Assembly (NCBI GenBank): GCA_031769625.1
Contig: JAUIMM010000519.1
Location: 6,381,501-6,445,500, forward strand
Source: Taudactylus pleione
Lineage: Eukaryota; Chordata; Amphibia; Anura; Myobatrachidae
Direction: 5' to 3'
Length of the DNA: 64,000 nt
The notes under the pieces were generated by a model. It worked only from the letters and a program-made list of their open reading frames with translations. It had not been told where the DNA came from and made no database searches. Positions 47,954-58,274 of the stretch are shown piece by piece. A program made the translations under genes and the position numbers. The stretch's first letter is position 1. Each line of letters begins with the position of its first letter.

Positions 47954-48474
47954 TAGAGTCCGCTGCAAAGCCGACATATAACCCGCCCAAATATTAGACC
48001 TGCCTTTGACAGGCAAGTTTATGTGGAGCTCTGCACAGATCATGCGCTGATTGGTTAGAGCATGGAAACTGCCACAAACTGACCAATCAGCACGGCCCCA
48101 TTAATTCCTAAGGAGAATGTCCTCAAGTTGACCTTGACTCTTTTGCGACAGAGCTCCTAGAGGAGTAGTAGAGGCGTTTTTTGTTTTGCCAAGATTTGGG
48201 GATTCTACATGGACCAAAGAAGATGTGAAACTGTTCTAAATAGGTAAAGAAGGGTTGAGTTGGGGTGTATTTATTAGGTGTGTGTGTGCTGTCTGTTTTA
48301 ATATATTTTTTACAAGTGAAGTACAGGTGCCAGCAGGTTGTTGTCCAGGCATGTTGGCACTTGTGCTGGCACTTAATACTATTGCGGCTTTAAATTCATA
48401 GATCTAGCCCCTAGATGATCTGGTTTTGCTTTAAAACTAATTGCCGCTTTAAATCTAGCAGTTATGTAGACAAT
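47954..48474. other. no gene seen
   Basis: About 48310-48370 carries the dispersed GGTGCCAGCAGG...TGTTGGCACTTGTGCTGG motif. Nothing else recognisable. Confidence 0.4.
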
Positions 48475-48892
48475 GGCCCTGATTCAGAGGCGCTCGCTAT
48501 TTGCGAGCGCTCGCTCTGAATCAGGGCGGGCCATTTTTTTGTACCCTGTCCTCCAGGCCGCTCGCTAAGCTGTGGGTGAATACCCACAGCTTTAGCGGGC
48601 GGCCTGGCGATGGTCGCGATTATCACGACCATCGGGCACCCTTGTGGTAGGGTCTCGTCCACCACAAGCCCCAGTGAGCTTCCTGCTCTAATAGAGCAGG
48701 AAGTTCACTACTGATATCTTCAGGAATGCCTCCGTTTGTGCAGCCACACCCCCCGACCTGCCTACAAAATGGGGCGAGCTGTTGATCAACATCGACAGCC
48801 GCCCCGTCCTGTAGCGAGCCCCGGAGCGAGTGATTTCTCACTCGCTTTGGGGCTCGTCGCTATGCGCTCGCGAGCAGGTCTGAATCAGGCCC
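48475..48892. mobile_element. MITE-A element, 418 bp
   Basis: Ends GGCCCTGATTCAGA and TCTGAATCAGGCCC, duplication AAT on both sides (48472-48474 and 48893-48895). Hairpins include AGTGAGCTTCCTGCTCT with AGAGCAGGAAGTTCACT (48673-48709) and a terminal GCGCTCGCTATTTGCGAGCG. Confidence 0.9.
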
Positions 48893-49251
48893 AATATCCC
48901 ATCACTGCCAGCATCTTGCAAATTATTAGTCGGGCAAACATCTCGGGAATTCTACAGATACTAAAGGAAACGTCTCTAGTTGATGAAACACCTAGAAAAT
49001 GTAATTGGATTTATGTAGCCATTTTATTTCTTACAAATCCACTGGTTATACTATAGATTTCATTTTGAAAGTATGGCCAAGATCTCAGAATAGAATACTG
49101 TGGGAAATATTTAACACGTGGTGACCAGATCTGATAATAAAAAGATCATAAAAGTATGTAAAATGAAGAATCTCTAAGAGGTGAACCAAGAAAGAGCTAC
49201 TAGCTTGGGTGGAAAACCTGAAGTAGGCGTCAGAATTTCAGATCACAGGAA

Positions 49252-50080
49252 AATAATATGCCACTATACCAGACATTCTGGATTTCTACGGGATGGACTT
49301 AGCATGGGTCTTTCCTTATCAACACTCAATATAATTATCAACACTGACTGTTTTGTGTAATCAAAACTGACTTCAGTATAGCTGAGCATCGGTTTCTTTG
49401 AAGCATTAAAATGAATTTGTCCATCTAACATCTTTTATGGCTCCATAGGTCCTCTATCTAACACTTAAGGTGCTTATGAGTGCACCATTAAACGGAAGCC
49501 TGTGGTTAATCTTGAAAGTATTTTTCTAGTGGCAATTGGATCTGCCAAACAGATTGGAGAGCTTCAGGCCACGTGGTGCAAAGAAGCCTAAATGATTATC
49601 TTCGAAGACAAATCAGTCCTAAGAGCCCATCATAAAGTAATTTAAAGCCTAAAGTTTTATCAGCATTTAATATCAACCAGGAGGAGATTGTGTTAACATC
49701 CTTTTTCCTTCAGCCGGTGACTGAAAAGGAGTAAACACTAAATTCATAAGTCTTGGTGATAGCAATCAGTATACAGTATCTATCCATGACTGAGACCCTC
49801 TTGGAGAGACAGAATAATTGTTTATCGTCCTGCACGATCTAGGAAATGTCATGTCCCTTCCGAGCAAGCTATTCCCACATGGATAAGGGATCTACTGAAG
49901 GCACATTATACTTCAGAAGTCGCAACCTCATGGCCAAAGAAGGTTCAGGCCTATGTGACAGAACACTGCATGGCACTAGTCTGGATACCTAACCATGCTT
50001 GTGTTAGTTATTATCGGTTGGATTCATTATCATTGACTGATTCTCAGTTTGGGAGACAAGTTCTCCACACAGTCACTTAG
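49252..50080 (+). pseudogene. DIRS-type tyrosine recombinase remnant
   Basis: DIRS elements integrate with a tyrosine recombinase rather than a DDE integrase. Pieces in order are TIPDILDFLRDGLSMGLS (about 49265), FLVAIGSAKQIGELQA (about 49530), VLSAFNINQEEIVLTSFF (about 49655-49710), and then an open run from about 49880 with HYTSEVATSWPKK, YYRLDSLSLTDSQFGRQVLH and stop TAG at 50078-50080. YYRLD...FGRQVL is the usual C-terminal region of DIRS recombinases. Several frameshifts separate the pieces. The reverse transcriptase half is not present. Confidence 0.8.
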
Positions 50081-50345
50081 AAACTGTTTGATAATGCAGC
50101 ATATGTGGTTGGTAACCCAGATGGACTGGCCAGCTCAGAGTCCAGATCTTAACCCCACTGAGAACCTCTGGGACATACTGAAGCAACAGGTGCGTTCTAG
50201 GCCGTCTCAACCTTCTTCAGTGTCACAGTTGGTTACTGTACTTAAGGAGGAATGGCAAAACATACCGCCTGCTGTTGTCCAGGAACTTGTGAACAGAAAG
50301 GTGTCTGCAGGAATCACTGCACGTGATGGACCTACAAAGTACTGA
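50081..50345 (+). pseudogene. Tc1/mariner transposase C-terminal fragment
   Basis: The frame reads MDWPAQSPDLNPTENLWDIL followed by a normal Tc1 tail to the stop at 50343-50345. WPAQSPDLNPxE holds the last catalytic acidic residue of the DDE/D triad. The N-terminal helix-turn-helix and first two catalytic residues are missing because the fragment begins at the DIRS remnant. Confidence 0.9.
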
Positions 50346-51816
50346 CTTTAATAAAATCTTGTTGATCTATTCGCTGTCAGTGTCCAATCATGTTTGTCTA
50401 CATAGTGTATACCACCACAAGCTGTGTTTTTAAACTACCTATCTTTGCATATGTAACTAATTGTGAGGGCTAGAAAGGTGTAATTCAAAGAACATTAATT
50501 ATTGGTGAGTATACAGGAATCCATAATTTTTAAGTATCCAACTTACTCCGAATAACAGCGGTGGATACAAATTCACCGAAGCAATTCAACATTGCTCCGG
50601 TGTGGACAGCTGATCCGAAAATCAGTTGTCTCCACGCTCCCCTTCACAGCTACTTTTGTAGCAGTGAAAGTTAGCACTGCCGAGTCTGACTCGGCAGTGC
50701 TAGTGCACTTGCGTGAAATGGACTTTACCTATGCGCACAAAGCCCTGACGTCCGGCGGAAGGAGTCTGGACAGGGGTAGAGGGTCCAGAAAGTATCCCTC
50801 TCTGTAACCTGGGACTCCTTCCCATAGGGAAGGTGCAGGGGTGCAGGAGTAGGTTCCCATACTAGTATATGGGGACAGCGGGATAGACCAGGGCTGAAAG
50901 GTAAGCAGGGGATATCTCGTGAATTACCTTTATAATGAATGGCCCTGATTCTTAATTTCTACAAAAGTAGGGGAAAATGTGGATTTTCACCTGCTTTTTT
51001 AGAAATTAAGTGATGATGAATGGACCCCATAGAGCTTAGTTGTAGACTCTGGCCTGGTCAGAGAGTGTATAAAAAGCTTTTGGCCCTTAAGGGGTTAAAT
51101 ATGGCAACGCTCCAGTTTTTAGATTTCCCCTTCATCTTTTTATTACCCTAATGGAACTTCCTTACCAAATACTGTACATTGCAAACTTTAGGATAAGACT
51201 GAGGGCAATACAGTCTTTAAGTATGTTAACAAATCCATTTCCTTAATAAAAATGTATATTTTAATTTGTTCACAAGACATTTAGATCTATATTTAAAACA
51301 AAAAGCAGAAGAGAACATCGGTAGATGATTTATTGTTGCTAACAAATGTGTATATTTTCCTATAAATTCTGCATAGGATTGCCAAGAAACTGCTCAGCTA
51401 CAATCTCTCATATATATCATATATATCGGCTTCATTCTATTCTCTCTGTCAACATATTTCAACATTGCATTAAAGGTCTCAAATCTCCAGTGTTGCAATG
51501 CATTGAAAGGAAAAATACTCCCATTTCTCCGTTGAGTACAAATATAACTGTATTTTCTGGGCTTAATTGTAAAGAAGTTGTGGGAGAATCTAACGTGACA
51601 GAATACCCAGCTTTGGACTTCAGTGTTTTTCTAACAACACTGTTTACTTAAAATAGATTGTGAAAGATGAGAAATATGTGTCTCGGGGTCACAAACTCTT
51701 CCCCGGCTGATTGCAGAGGGTTGAAGTAGTAGGAAAGGGGAGTAGCAGGGGAGATATACTGTAGATTTAGATGGACCTTTGAATGGCACAGTGTTTTTTG
51801 GAATTACAGAATAAAC
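50346..51816. other. no gene seen; one small palindrome
   Basis: About 50940-51030 is an imperfect inverted repeat (CTTAATTTCTACAAAAG with CTTTTTTAGAAATTAAG). About 50660-50705 has GCACTGCCGAGTCTGACTCG and its complement. No coding signature. Confidence 0.45.
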
Positions 51817-51824
51817 ATAGACAC

Positions 51825-52150
51825 TAGAGATGTACGGGTTCGGATTTCTGAAATCTGAAAACACCCAAATATAGGGGTTCTGACTAGAACCGGGTAAAGT
51901 TTCGGATTCACTTTTATGACATGGTGCGAACCGAGTCCTTGGTCATATCTGTTGCTGGTTCGGAACTCGGATTTAAATGCTGAACTTGGGTTTTGGATTC
52001 AGACGTTTTAGCTGTTTTTATCGATTTTTAATCGATTTTTATCTGAATCCAAAACCAAAGCACTTGAGGGTGGATTTGACAAACCAAAACATGAAGATGA
52101 ATCTAAATCCAAAACCAAAACCAGAGGACGGGGGTACACGTACATCTCTA
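51825..52150. mobile_element. non-autonomous hAT MITE related to copies A-C, 326 bp
   Basis: Ends TAGAGATGTACGGGTTCGG and GTACACGTACATCTCTA. The flanks ATAGACAC (51817-51824) and ATAGTCAC (52151-52158) match at 7 of 8. The middle keeps GTTTTAGCTGTTTTTAT and CCAAAACCAAA blocks of the larger hAT family, so it looks like an internal-deletion derivative. Confidence 0.9.
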
Positions 52151-52158
52151 ATAGTCAC

Positions 52159-52448
52159 TGATCTCATTGACCAGATAAGTATGTTTTGCACTAAGCATGT
52201 GGCTTACTGATACATATGTATCTCAATATAGATGGAAACAGAAGACTTATGGATGTTGGCTCTGTGGGACACTGCAGAAGATCACCATGTAAATGCAATT
52301 TCATGAAAAGATATTCTCCTGAGTATTCTTTCCTCCCGAGCTTTGTGTTGCTTCATTTATTATCCCCCAGGTAAATATTCCCAATTCATTGCCTAGTTTG
52401 CTGCCTGGCACAATTATTACCAATCATTTCACCTGACTACTCTCATAT
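52159..52448. other. no gene seen
   Basis: Unique-looking, no coding signature. Confidence 0.4.
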
Positions 52449-52450
52449 TA

Positions 52451-52612
52451 GGGGGAGATGTATCGAACCTTCTAAAGAGTACACGTAAAGAAGTTGCCAT
52501 AATAGCCATTCAGACTATAGATATAATTTATATAGAGTGTTCTATGGAAAGATTGGTGGCTATGGGCAACTTCTCCATTTGTCCTGTTTAGGAAGTTTGA
52601 GACATTTACCCC
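52451..52612. mobile_element. palindromic MITE, diverged relative of 36825-36995
   Basis: GGGGGAGATGTATCGAACC on the left and GACATTTACCCC on the right. The arm TGGTGGCTATGGGCAACTTC resembles TTGCTATGGGCAACATC in the 36.8-kb element. The duplication is probably TA, not secure. Confidence 0.7.
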
Positions 52613-53193
52613 TATCTGATTTCAACAATCCATTAACAACCGCACCTTCTCTGCTGCCAGTATTCTTCCTTCTTCTTGGTCTTCTTGGTCTTCATCTACC
52701 ACCCACTGTGACTGTCACTCCTTTGACCTTGTCTCCTCCCACTTATGCTTTATGTGTAGTTTCTCCAACCAGGCCTTCCAAATTCCAAATGCAGCCGGCC
52801 AGAGGTATTTCTTATTCTGCATTTTTTCCATCTCATTTTTGGTGACTATAAGCATTGCAGACTATTACACTCAGTGACTTGCACTTTTAACATAGTAAAA
52901 ATAGGGATGGCGATGTTACGCCAGAGCTACTATCACTGTGTACATGATCGCAGATGCAGGCTGTGACACACCCCGAATATGGTTGCGACAAACCTGCGTT
53001 CATTGCCGCTGCTCCCTGTTACCTCCACCAAATGATCCCTGTCAATCACACTCAGAACTAATTGTCGCTCCGAGTGACTATGGTAATGTACTTTGACGCA
53101 TGCGCAGTGAAACTTAGATGAATATGTGGAGATTTCCGAGTATCGCTCAACTGCATAAAAACATCGGAATAATGTACTTCTCTGAATCAGGCC

Positions 53194-53909
53194 ATACTTG
53201 CCTACTTTTGAAAAAGCATTCCAGGGAGATTGTGAAAGCAACACCTATGAGCGCGGCATTAAAGTGGGCGTGTACTGCTACATCTGAGAGGCGTGTCATA
53301 AAATTTACTTACATCCATATGTAAATGCGCCCCAGAGCAGTTAGTAAGATCTACTTGTTGATGAAAACTCAGTGATACTTTTCAGAAAATGCCTGTAGCC
53401 ATAAGGATAATTCATTGTACCTTATAACCAATGCAGGGAAATTATACTAATGTTCCCATTAGAATGTACATATCTCTGTTTTTTTATATAACAGCTACAT
53501 AATGGGGATAAGGTGCAATCAGGAAGATTGCTAGACTCTTCAGGGAGACAGGGAGATTGCTACTATTTCAGGGAGTCTCCCTGACGATCAGGGAGAGTTG
53601 GCAAGCAGGGCCATCTCTTCCATTGGGCTTGTTGGGCAGTTGCCCAAGGGCTTGAAGCTTGTAGGGGCCCACCAACCCACCCACCTACAGCCGCAAGTAC
53701 TCACCTCAGTCCCAGTTTCACTTCATCTGCCGGCATCAGACCAGTCAGACAGAGTCTCTCTGCATGTGTGGGAGGTCTGATGGGCATGCAGGAGAGTTTA
53801 ATTTTATTGACCATTTACATTTTTTCCCCGTGGATGGGTGGGTAGAGGCCCCAGTGCATTGATTTGCCCAGGGCCCACACTGCTGTTAAGACAACCCTGT
53901 TGGCAAGTA
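53194..53909. mobile_element. element with ATACTTGCC ends and 11-bp duplication
   Basis: Starts ATACTTGCCTACTTTTG and ends GTTGGCAAGTAT. The flanks are an identical 11-mer TGAATCAGGCC (53183-53193 and 53910-53920). Duplications of 9-11 bp are typical of Mutator-like elements, so MuDR-type is possible. It holds a further insertion at 53606-53899. Confidence 0.78.
53606..53899. mobile_element. hAT-type MITE, 294 bp
   Basis: Ends CAGGGCCATCTCTTCC and GTTAAGACAACCCTG, with a perfect 8-bp duplication TTGGCAAG (53598-53605 and 53900-53907). Interior TTGCCCAAGGGC palindrome. Confidence 0.88.
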
Positions 53910-53941
53910 TGAATCAGGCCCATATTTAGTTACTGTACATA

Positions 53942-54146
53942 GGACCTCATTTCTTAACGAGTTTTATCATCAAAACGAGTGATAAATGTCACTGTGTATG
54001 ATAAATGGTGCTCCAGCCAATCAGCTCCCAACTGTCAACTGTTACAAAAATGACAGTTGGGAGCTGATTGGCTGGAGCACCATGTATCATACACAGTGAC
54101 ATTTATCACTCGTTTTGGTGATAAAACTCATTAATAAGTGGGGGCC
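53942..54146. mobile_element. palindromic MITE with ATA duplication, 205 bp
   Basis: Near-perfect foldback. Arms TTTATCATCAAAACGAGTGA and complement, then GCTCCAGCCAATCAGCTCCC and complement. Flanked by ATA on both sides (53939-53941 and 54147-54149). Confidence 0.92.
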
Positions 54147-54149
54147 ATA

Positions 54150-55083
54150 GTTAGATACATATAAATAAATAGATAGATGGATAGATATATAGATAATTAG
54201 ATAGATAGATCTTTGTGATGCCACTCAGCTTACATTGAGTAGTGAAATTCAGGCAGGATAAGATGTAACAGCAGACTAGGCTGATTATGTGACTGACTTA
54301 CATCATAAACAGCCTTTGTGATGTCACTGCTTAGTATAGAACAGTTAGTTATCTGCTATGTCTGATGATCTGACATCTCACAGTAAAGGTAAGCTTATTT
54401 TAACCAAAATGTTATATGAAAGTAATTTTACAAGTAACTGGCTTCCTCAAACTCACCTTTCCGTGATCCTCCCAAACTACAGTACAGTAGCTTGGGAAGC
54501 TAAGCCTGAGGAAACTGTGAAAAATTAGATTTGGACAGAAATAAATGAGAATGCCTTCTCCAGCTCGATACAGTATGTGTGGGAATTATAGAATCTGCCT
54601 ATAAATTAGGGATGATAAATTGTTATATAGATGTACTGTGTGTTGACTAGACTTAGGAGCCTCATTGGACAGATGTTAGAGGGGCTAATGCTCTGTGGGC
54701 ATATGTTTACAAATTTGGTGGGCTCGTACAAGACTTTCTAATGTCTGGTTTGATATCAAGAACTTAATATTTGCAATCCTACAAATTACACAGGTCTGCA
54801 AAATTTAAGGTATTGAATGTTTTTTTAATAATACTTTTATATTCTTAATTATACTCCTGTGTACATAAAGAAATAGTATATTAAAAAAAAAAACTACATC
54901 ACATTTATCTATAAAGGGGTACATACATTTTTAAGAAAAAAAAGTTTAATTGTTTTTGACATATTTATTGTGAAATACGAAGAATTGTAGATGATATCAC
55001 TGTGTTTTTGCCTTAATTACATAATAAAATATCAATAAAATGAAACAATAGTAGAAACATAACCATAAATATTGAAAAAATCG
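54150..55083. other. no gene seen; short ATAG repeat
   Basis: 54157-54211 is a degraded (ATAG)n/(ATAA)n microsatellite. The rest is AT-rich with no coding signature. Confidence 0.5.
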
Positions 55084-55868
55084 TTAATATCTTGTTTTTT
55101 TTGTCTTCAAACTTTGTCTTGTCGCTTTCCGCTTATAAGCTTTTTCTGTGTCATGTTTGTGTATCATCCAGCAGTAGTCAGGCATCATGCTGACGTCCCA
55201 ACGACCCTGGTATCTTCTTTCTACATCGTTAACGTCTTGGTGGAACCGTTCACCCTGTTCTTCACTGTAGTCTCCGAGATTATTCAGGAAATGCTCAATA
55301 TGGGAATTAAAAAAATGTACCTTTAAACTCATATTGCAGCCAAGGTTTCTGTAACTATTAAGCATTTCCCTGACAATTTCTTTGCAGTTTGGATCCTTGA
55401 CATTTAAGAAATAAACGAATCAAAAAAATACACAAATAGGCGCTAAAACAGGTGTATACATATTAAGTCAAATCATAGAACATCCCTTTAGGGATTTTCC
55501 ATATACGGAAAATCCCTAAAGGGACGTTTTATGATTTGACTTAATAGGTATACACCTGTTTTAGCACCTATTTGTGTATTTCTTTGATTTGTTTATTTCT
55601 TATATATATATATTTGCATGGATAAGGTGATTCCATTTTAGAATCAAGAGGTCCTTTTGGCTGCTTTTAGCACATCTAGTTTGAAACCCTACACATCTCG
55701 ATTTTTATGGATCCTTGACATTGCCTAAAAATGTTGAAATCACTTGTTTGAACGAAGTACACGCCGAAAGTTTTACAATGTTCATTACACGCCCGAAATG
55801 TTAATCTTTTATTAACTTTCTAATGTCAGGACCTGTAAAAATGCCTTCCTTCAGTTTAGCAGTTTAGT
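55084..55868 (-). pseudogene. fragment of an uncharacterised animal protein family, split
   Basis: On the minus strand the right piece (55868-55723) reads LKEGIFTGPDIRKLIKD and then, frameshifted, FLGNVKDPNCKEI. The left piece (55404-55084) reads NVKDPNCKEIVREMLN, GCNMSLKVHFFNSHIEHF, YSEEQGERFHQDV, RRYQGRWDVSMMPDYCWMI and stops. I recall EEQGERFHQD...RYQG...DYCW from many uncharacterised predicted proteins in arthropods and other animals, likely transposon-derived; I cannot name a function. The overlap NVKDPNCKEI on both sides is the duplicated target of the insertion at 55405-55707. Confidence 0.75.
55405..55707. mobile_element. palindromic insertion with 14-15 bp target duplication
   Basis: Arms of about 95 bp (55405-55500 and 55505-55601) are nearly perfect complements. 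They centre on CCATATACGG and include CTAAAACAGGTGTATAC. An (AT)n tract and about 100 bp of unrelated tail follow. GGATCCTTGACATT is present on both sides (55391-55404 and 55709-55722). A duplication this long suits target-primed retroposition better than a cut-and-paste transposase. Confidence 0.85.
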
Positions 55869-56415
55869 TTATGGTGGCTACTTGATGAGTAGCATCAATT
55901 AGTGTGTATACTGTACTGTATGAGTGGTGTGTACTGTATATGTCCTGTGTGTTTGTGTATGTGGTGGTGGGCAGGGGTTAAAATGAGCCAGCACAGGGCA
56001 AAACTGTGTTGCATCTGTTGTATATGGTTCCACCTTCGCCAGCTCACCTTGTAGTTGTAGTTGTGTGTGTGCAATGTTCCTTTAGACAGTATTTAGGACA
56101 GTATTTAGGGTTTAGGACCTTAATCTGCAACTGGCCGGGGGGAAGTTTTATGACGAGAACTGAATTGCAACGTTCTATACTACCGACTGAATCATTTAAG
56201 ACAATGTTTTATAATAAATGTAGGCAGAATACATTATTACTTTAAAGAATATGAAAAAAATTACTTATTCATAAATACACGTTTTGCAGAAAAACGTAAT
56301 GTGATATGCAAAATCGGGAGTTATTTCGTGTTCAGAAGCCAAAAATCATCACATAAATTCGTTAAAAAAGCTTTTTCATCGCAGACCTGTGTTACCATTC
56401 CCTTTGCGCCCACGT
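55869..56415. other. no gene seen
   Basis: TGTGTG-rich stretch at about 55900-55970 and otherwise nothing recognisable. Confidence 0.4.
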
Positions 56416-56422
56416 TCTTGCG

Positions 56423-57004
56423 GGATGCAATCGGGAAGCCGGCTGACGTAAGCCCGACAGCCGGCTTCCCGACTGCATTTTCCCGGCGAGGGTTAAATGA
56501 CAGGCGTCTAAATCTAGACGCCTGTCATTTTTCTGACGCCGGGAGACCGGCGCCCGGCATCCCGATCGAAGGGATGCCGGGTGCTGCCAGCGGACAGCCG
56601 GGGAGGGGGAGGGTTAGGTTTAAGGCTCCTGGGGGGACTTAGGGTTAGGCACCCCCCGGGAGGGTTAGGGTTAGGCTAGGGGAAGGGAGGGTTAGGGTTA
56701 GGCACCCCGGGGGTAGGTTAGGGTTAGGCACCCCCCCAGGGGACTTAGGTTTAGGCAGCGGGGAAGGGGGTGTTAGGCACTTAGAGGGGGGATTAGGGTT
56801 AGGCACAGGGGGGGAGGTTAGGGTTAGGCACCCCTAAGGAGGATTAGGGTTAGGGCTGGTTAGGTTCATAGATACTTACCTTAGGACGATCGGGATTTCC
56901 AGCGCTGTCGGGCTTCCGCTGCCGGGCTCTGCTGTTTTGTCGGGCTGCCGCTGCCGGGATTTGAACTCCCGGCCATGCGGCCGCCGGGATATCATACCGA
57001 TTCC
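56423..57004. mobile_element. telomere-like foldback element, 582 bp
   Basis: Same order as the 26.96-kb copy: GGATGCAATCGGGAAGCC, hairpin GTCGGGCTTACG-type, TGACAGGCGTCTAAATCTAG hairpin, G-rich GGTTAGGGTTAGGCACCCC core (about 56600-56870), right end ATACCGATTCC. Flanking 8-mers do not match, so one end may be altered. Confidence 0.8.
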
Positions 57005-58270
57005 GTTTTTCCTTCTCCCTCTTGGAATACCTGCAGCATCACATCAATTAGGAAAATACTCTGTGCTGCAACCTGCAGGGTGTGTGGCCAGGGGTGCAGA
57101 GATGGTGGGGGAGCGGGTACTAATTACAGGCTTGCTGGAGGGCCCGGGTCCATCACCGCTCCCCCTCCCTCTTACCTCACAACAGACCAGCACATGCTGC
57201 TGTGTGCTGGGCTGCACTGGGAGACTGCTCACGGCTGCTAAAGCAGCATCCGGAGCAGTCTACTATGCCTATGGGGGGAGTGATCACGCTGATCGCGCTC
57301 CCCATTGGTTGTGCGCCGGGCTGAGTGGCACACAGCGCACCCCACCCCAGTGCGCAGCGTCGCAGGCCACCCCCTGTCACCTGGGCCCGGCAAGGCTGTC
57401 GGCGGCCATGTGTGTGGCGTGGGACCCCCCTGAACCCATAGGTCCGTGTGTCATTGCAAACTCTGCACCCATTATAGATATGCCTTTTATATAAAGACCC
57501 TAGTACACACTGTATGATAAGGGATAGCTAAAAAAAATATTTGTTCATCTTTTAAGTGTGAAATACAGTAAAACGCTCTTACACGTTAGTTGCAAAGGAA
57601 ATGAAGAATACAGTATATCTATTTTCCTTTTCCCTTTGATTTGACTTAACTTTTAGTAAGTTACCCATATTTTTTGGTTTAAAAATCAGTATCTGTTACT
57701 TAAGGATAAGTTCAGTTTGAAATGGATCTTAAAAAGTGTAGTATCCTTCGAAGTACAATTTCCATTTGTCTCAGCCAGGTGTTTCTTGTTTCTTTTCTGT
57801 GCATACACAAGATTTATTTGTTTTTATTAACTGTCTTGTGAGTGTGTCAGTGAGTGAATAAGTGGTGCCACATATTTGTTCCCAATGACTCTGGAATTTA
57901 TGTGATAGAGAAGTTGGCTGTCCTCCTTGTCATTATTTTTCATAGATGTTACCTAAGTAATCTTGACCTCCTATTGGGTCCTTTCTCTATTGTAAAATAA
58001 TACTCTCATGTTGTCCTGGTGCAATAATGCCATTTCTGTTTGAGCTCCTTACTCTTGCGTGCTTTCTCACATACATGTCTGTTACTCTACCGGTCGCTTT
58101 GCTTTCCATGACTGAAATTCTGTTACGACAAAAAGCTGTTTTTTAATTTGTCTACTATTAGTTGTCGCTGTATATGATGAACTGAATTTCTTCTCTTTCC
58201 TTCTTCACCTTTTAATTTATGATACTATAATAGTTTCCTCCTTTTCAGAATCTCTTATACTGTATATATC
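57005..58270. other. no gene seen; old repeat at left
   Basis: About 57095-57330 resembles 6525-6715 (GCGGGTACTAATTACAGG, GGCCCGGGTCCA, TGCTGTGTGCTGGGCTG). The rest is AT-rich with no coding signature. Confidence 0.5.
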
Positions 58271-58274
58271 AATA

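Larger units (their letters stand above)
52920..53921. mobile_element. MITE-B-like fragment hosting nested insertions
   Basis: The left part has GCGTTCATTGCC, GGTAATGTAC and GACGCATGCGCAGTG blocks like MITE-B and the family terminus TCTGAATCAGGCC at 53181-53193. The terminus is repeated after the insertion at 53910-53921. The left end is degenerate. Confidence 0.6.

Noticed and set aside
56937..57494. 185-residue plus-strand frame
   Set aside because: It begins in the telomere-like element and runs through an old GC-rich repeat also present at 6.5 kb. No domain is visible.
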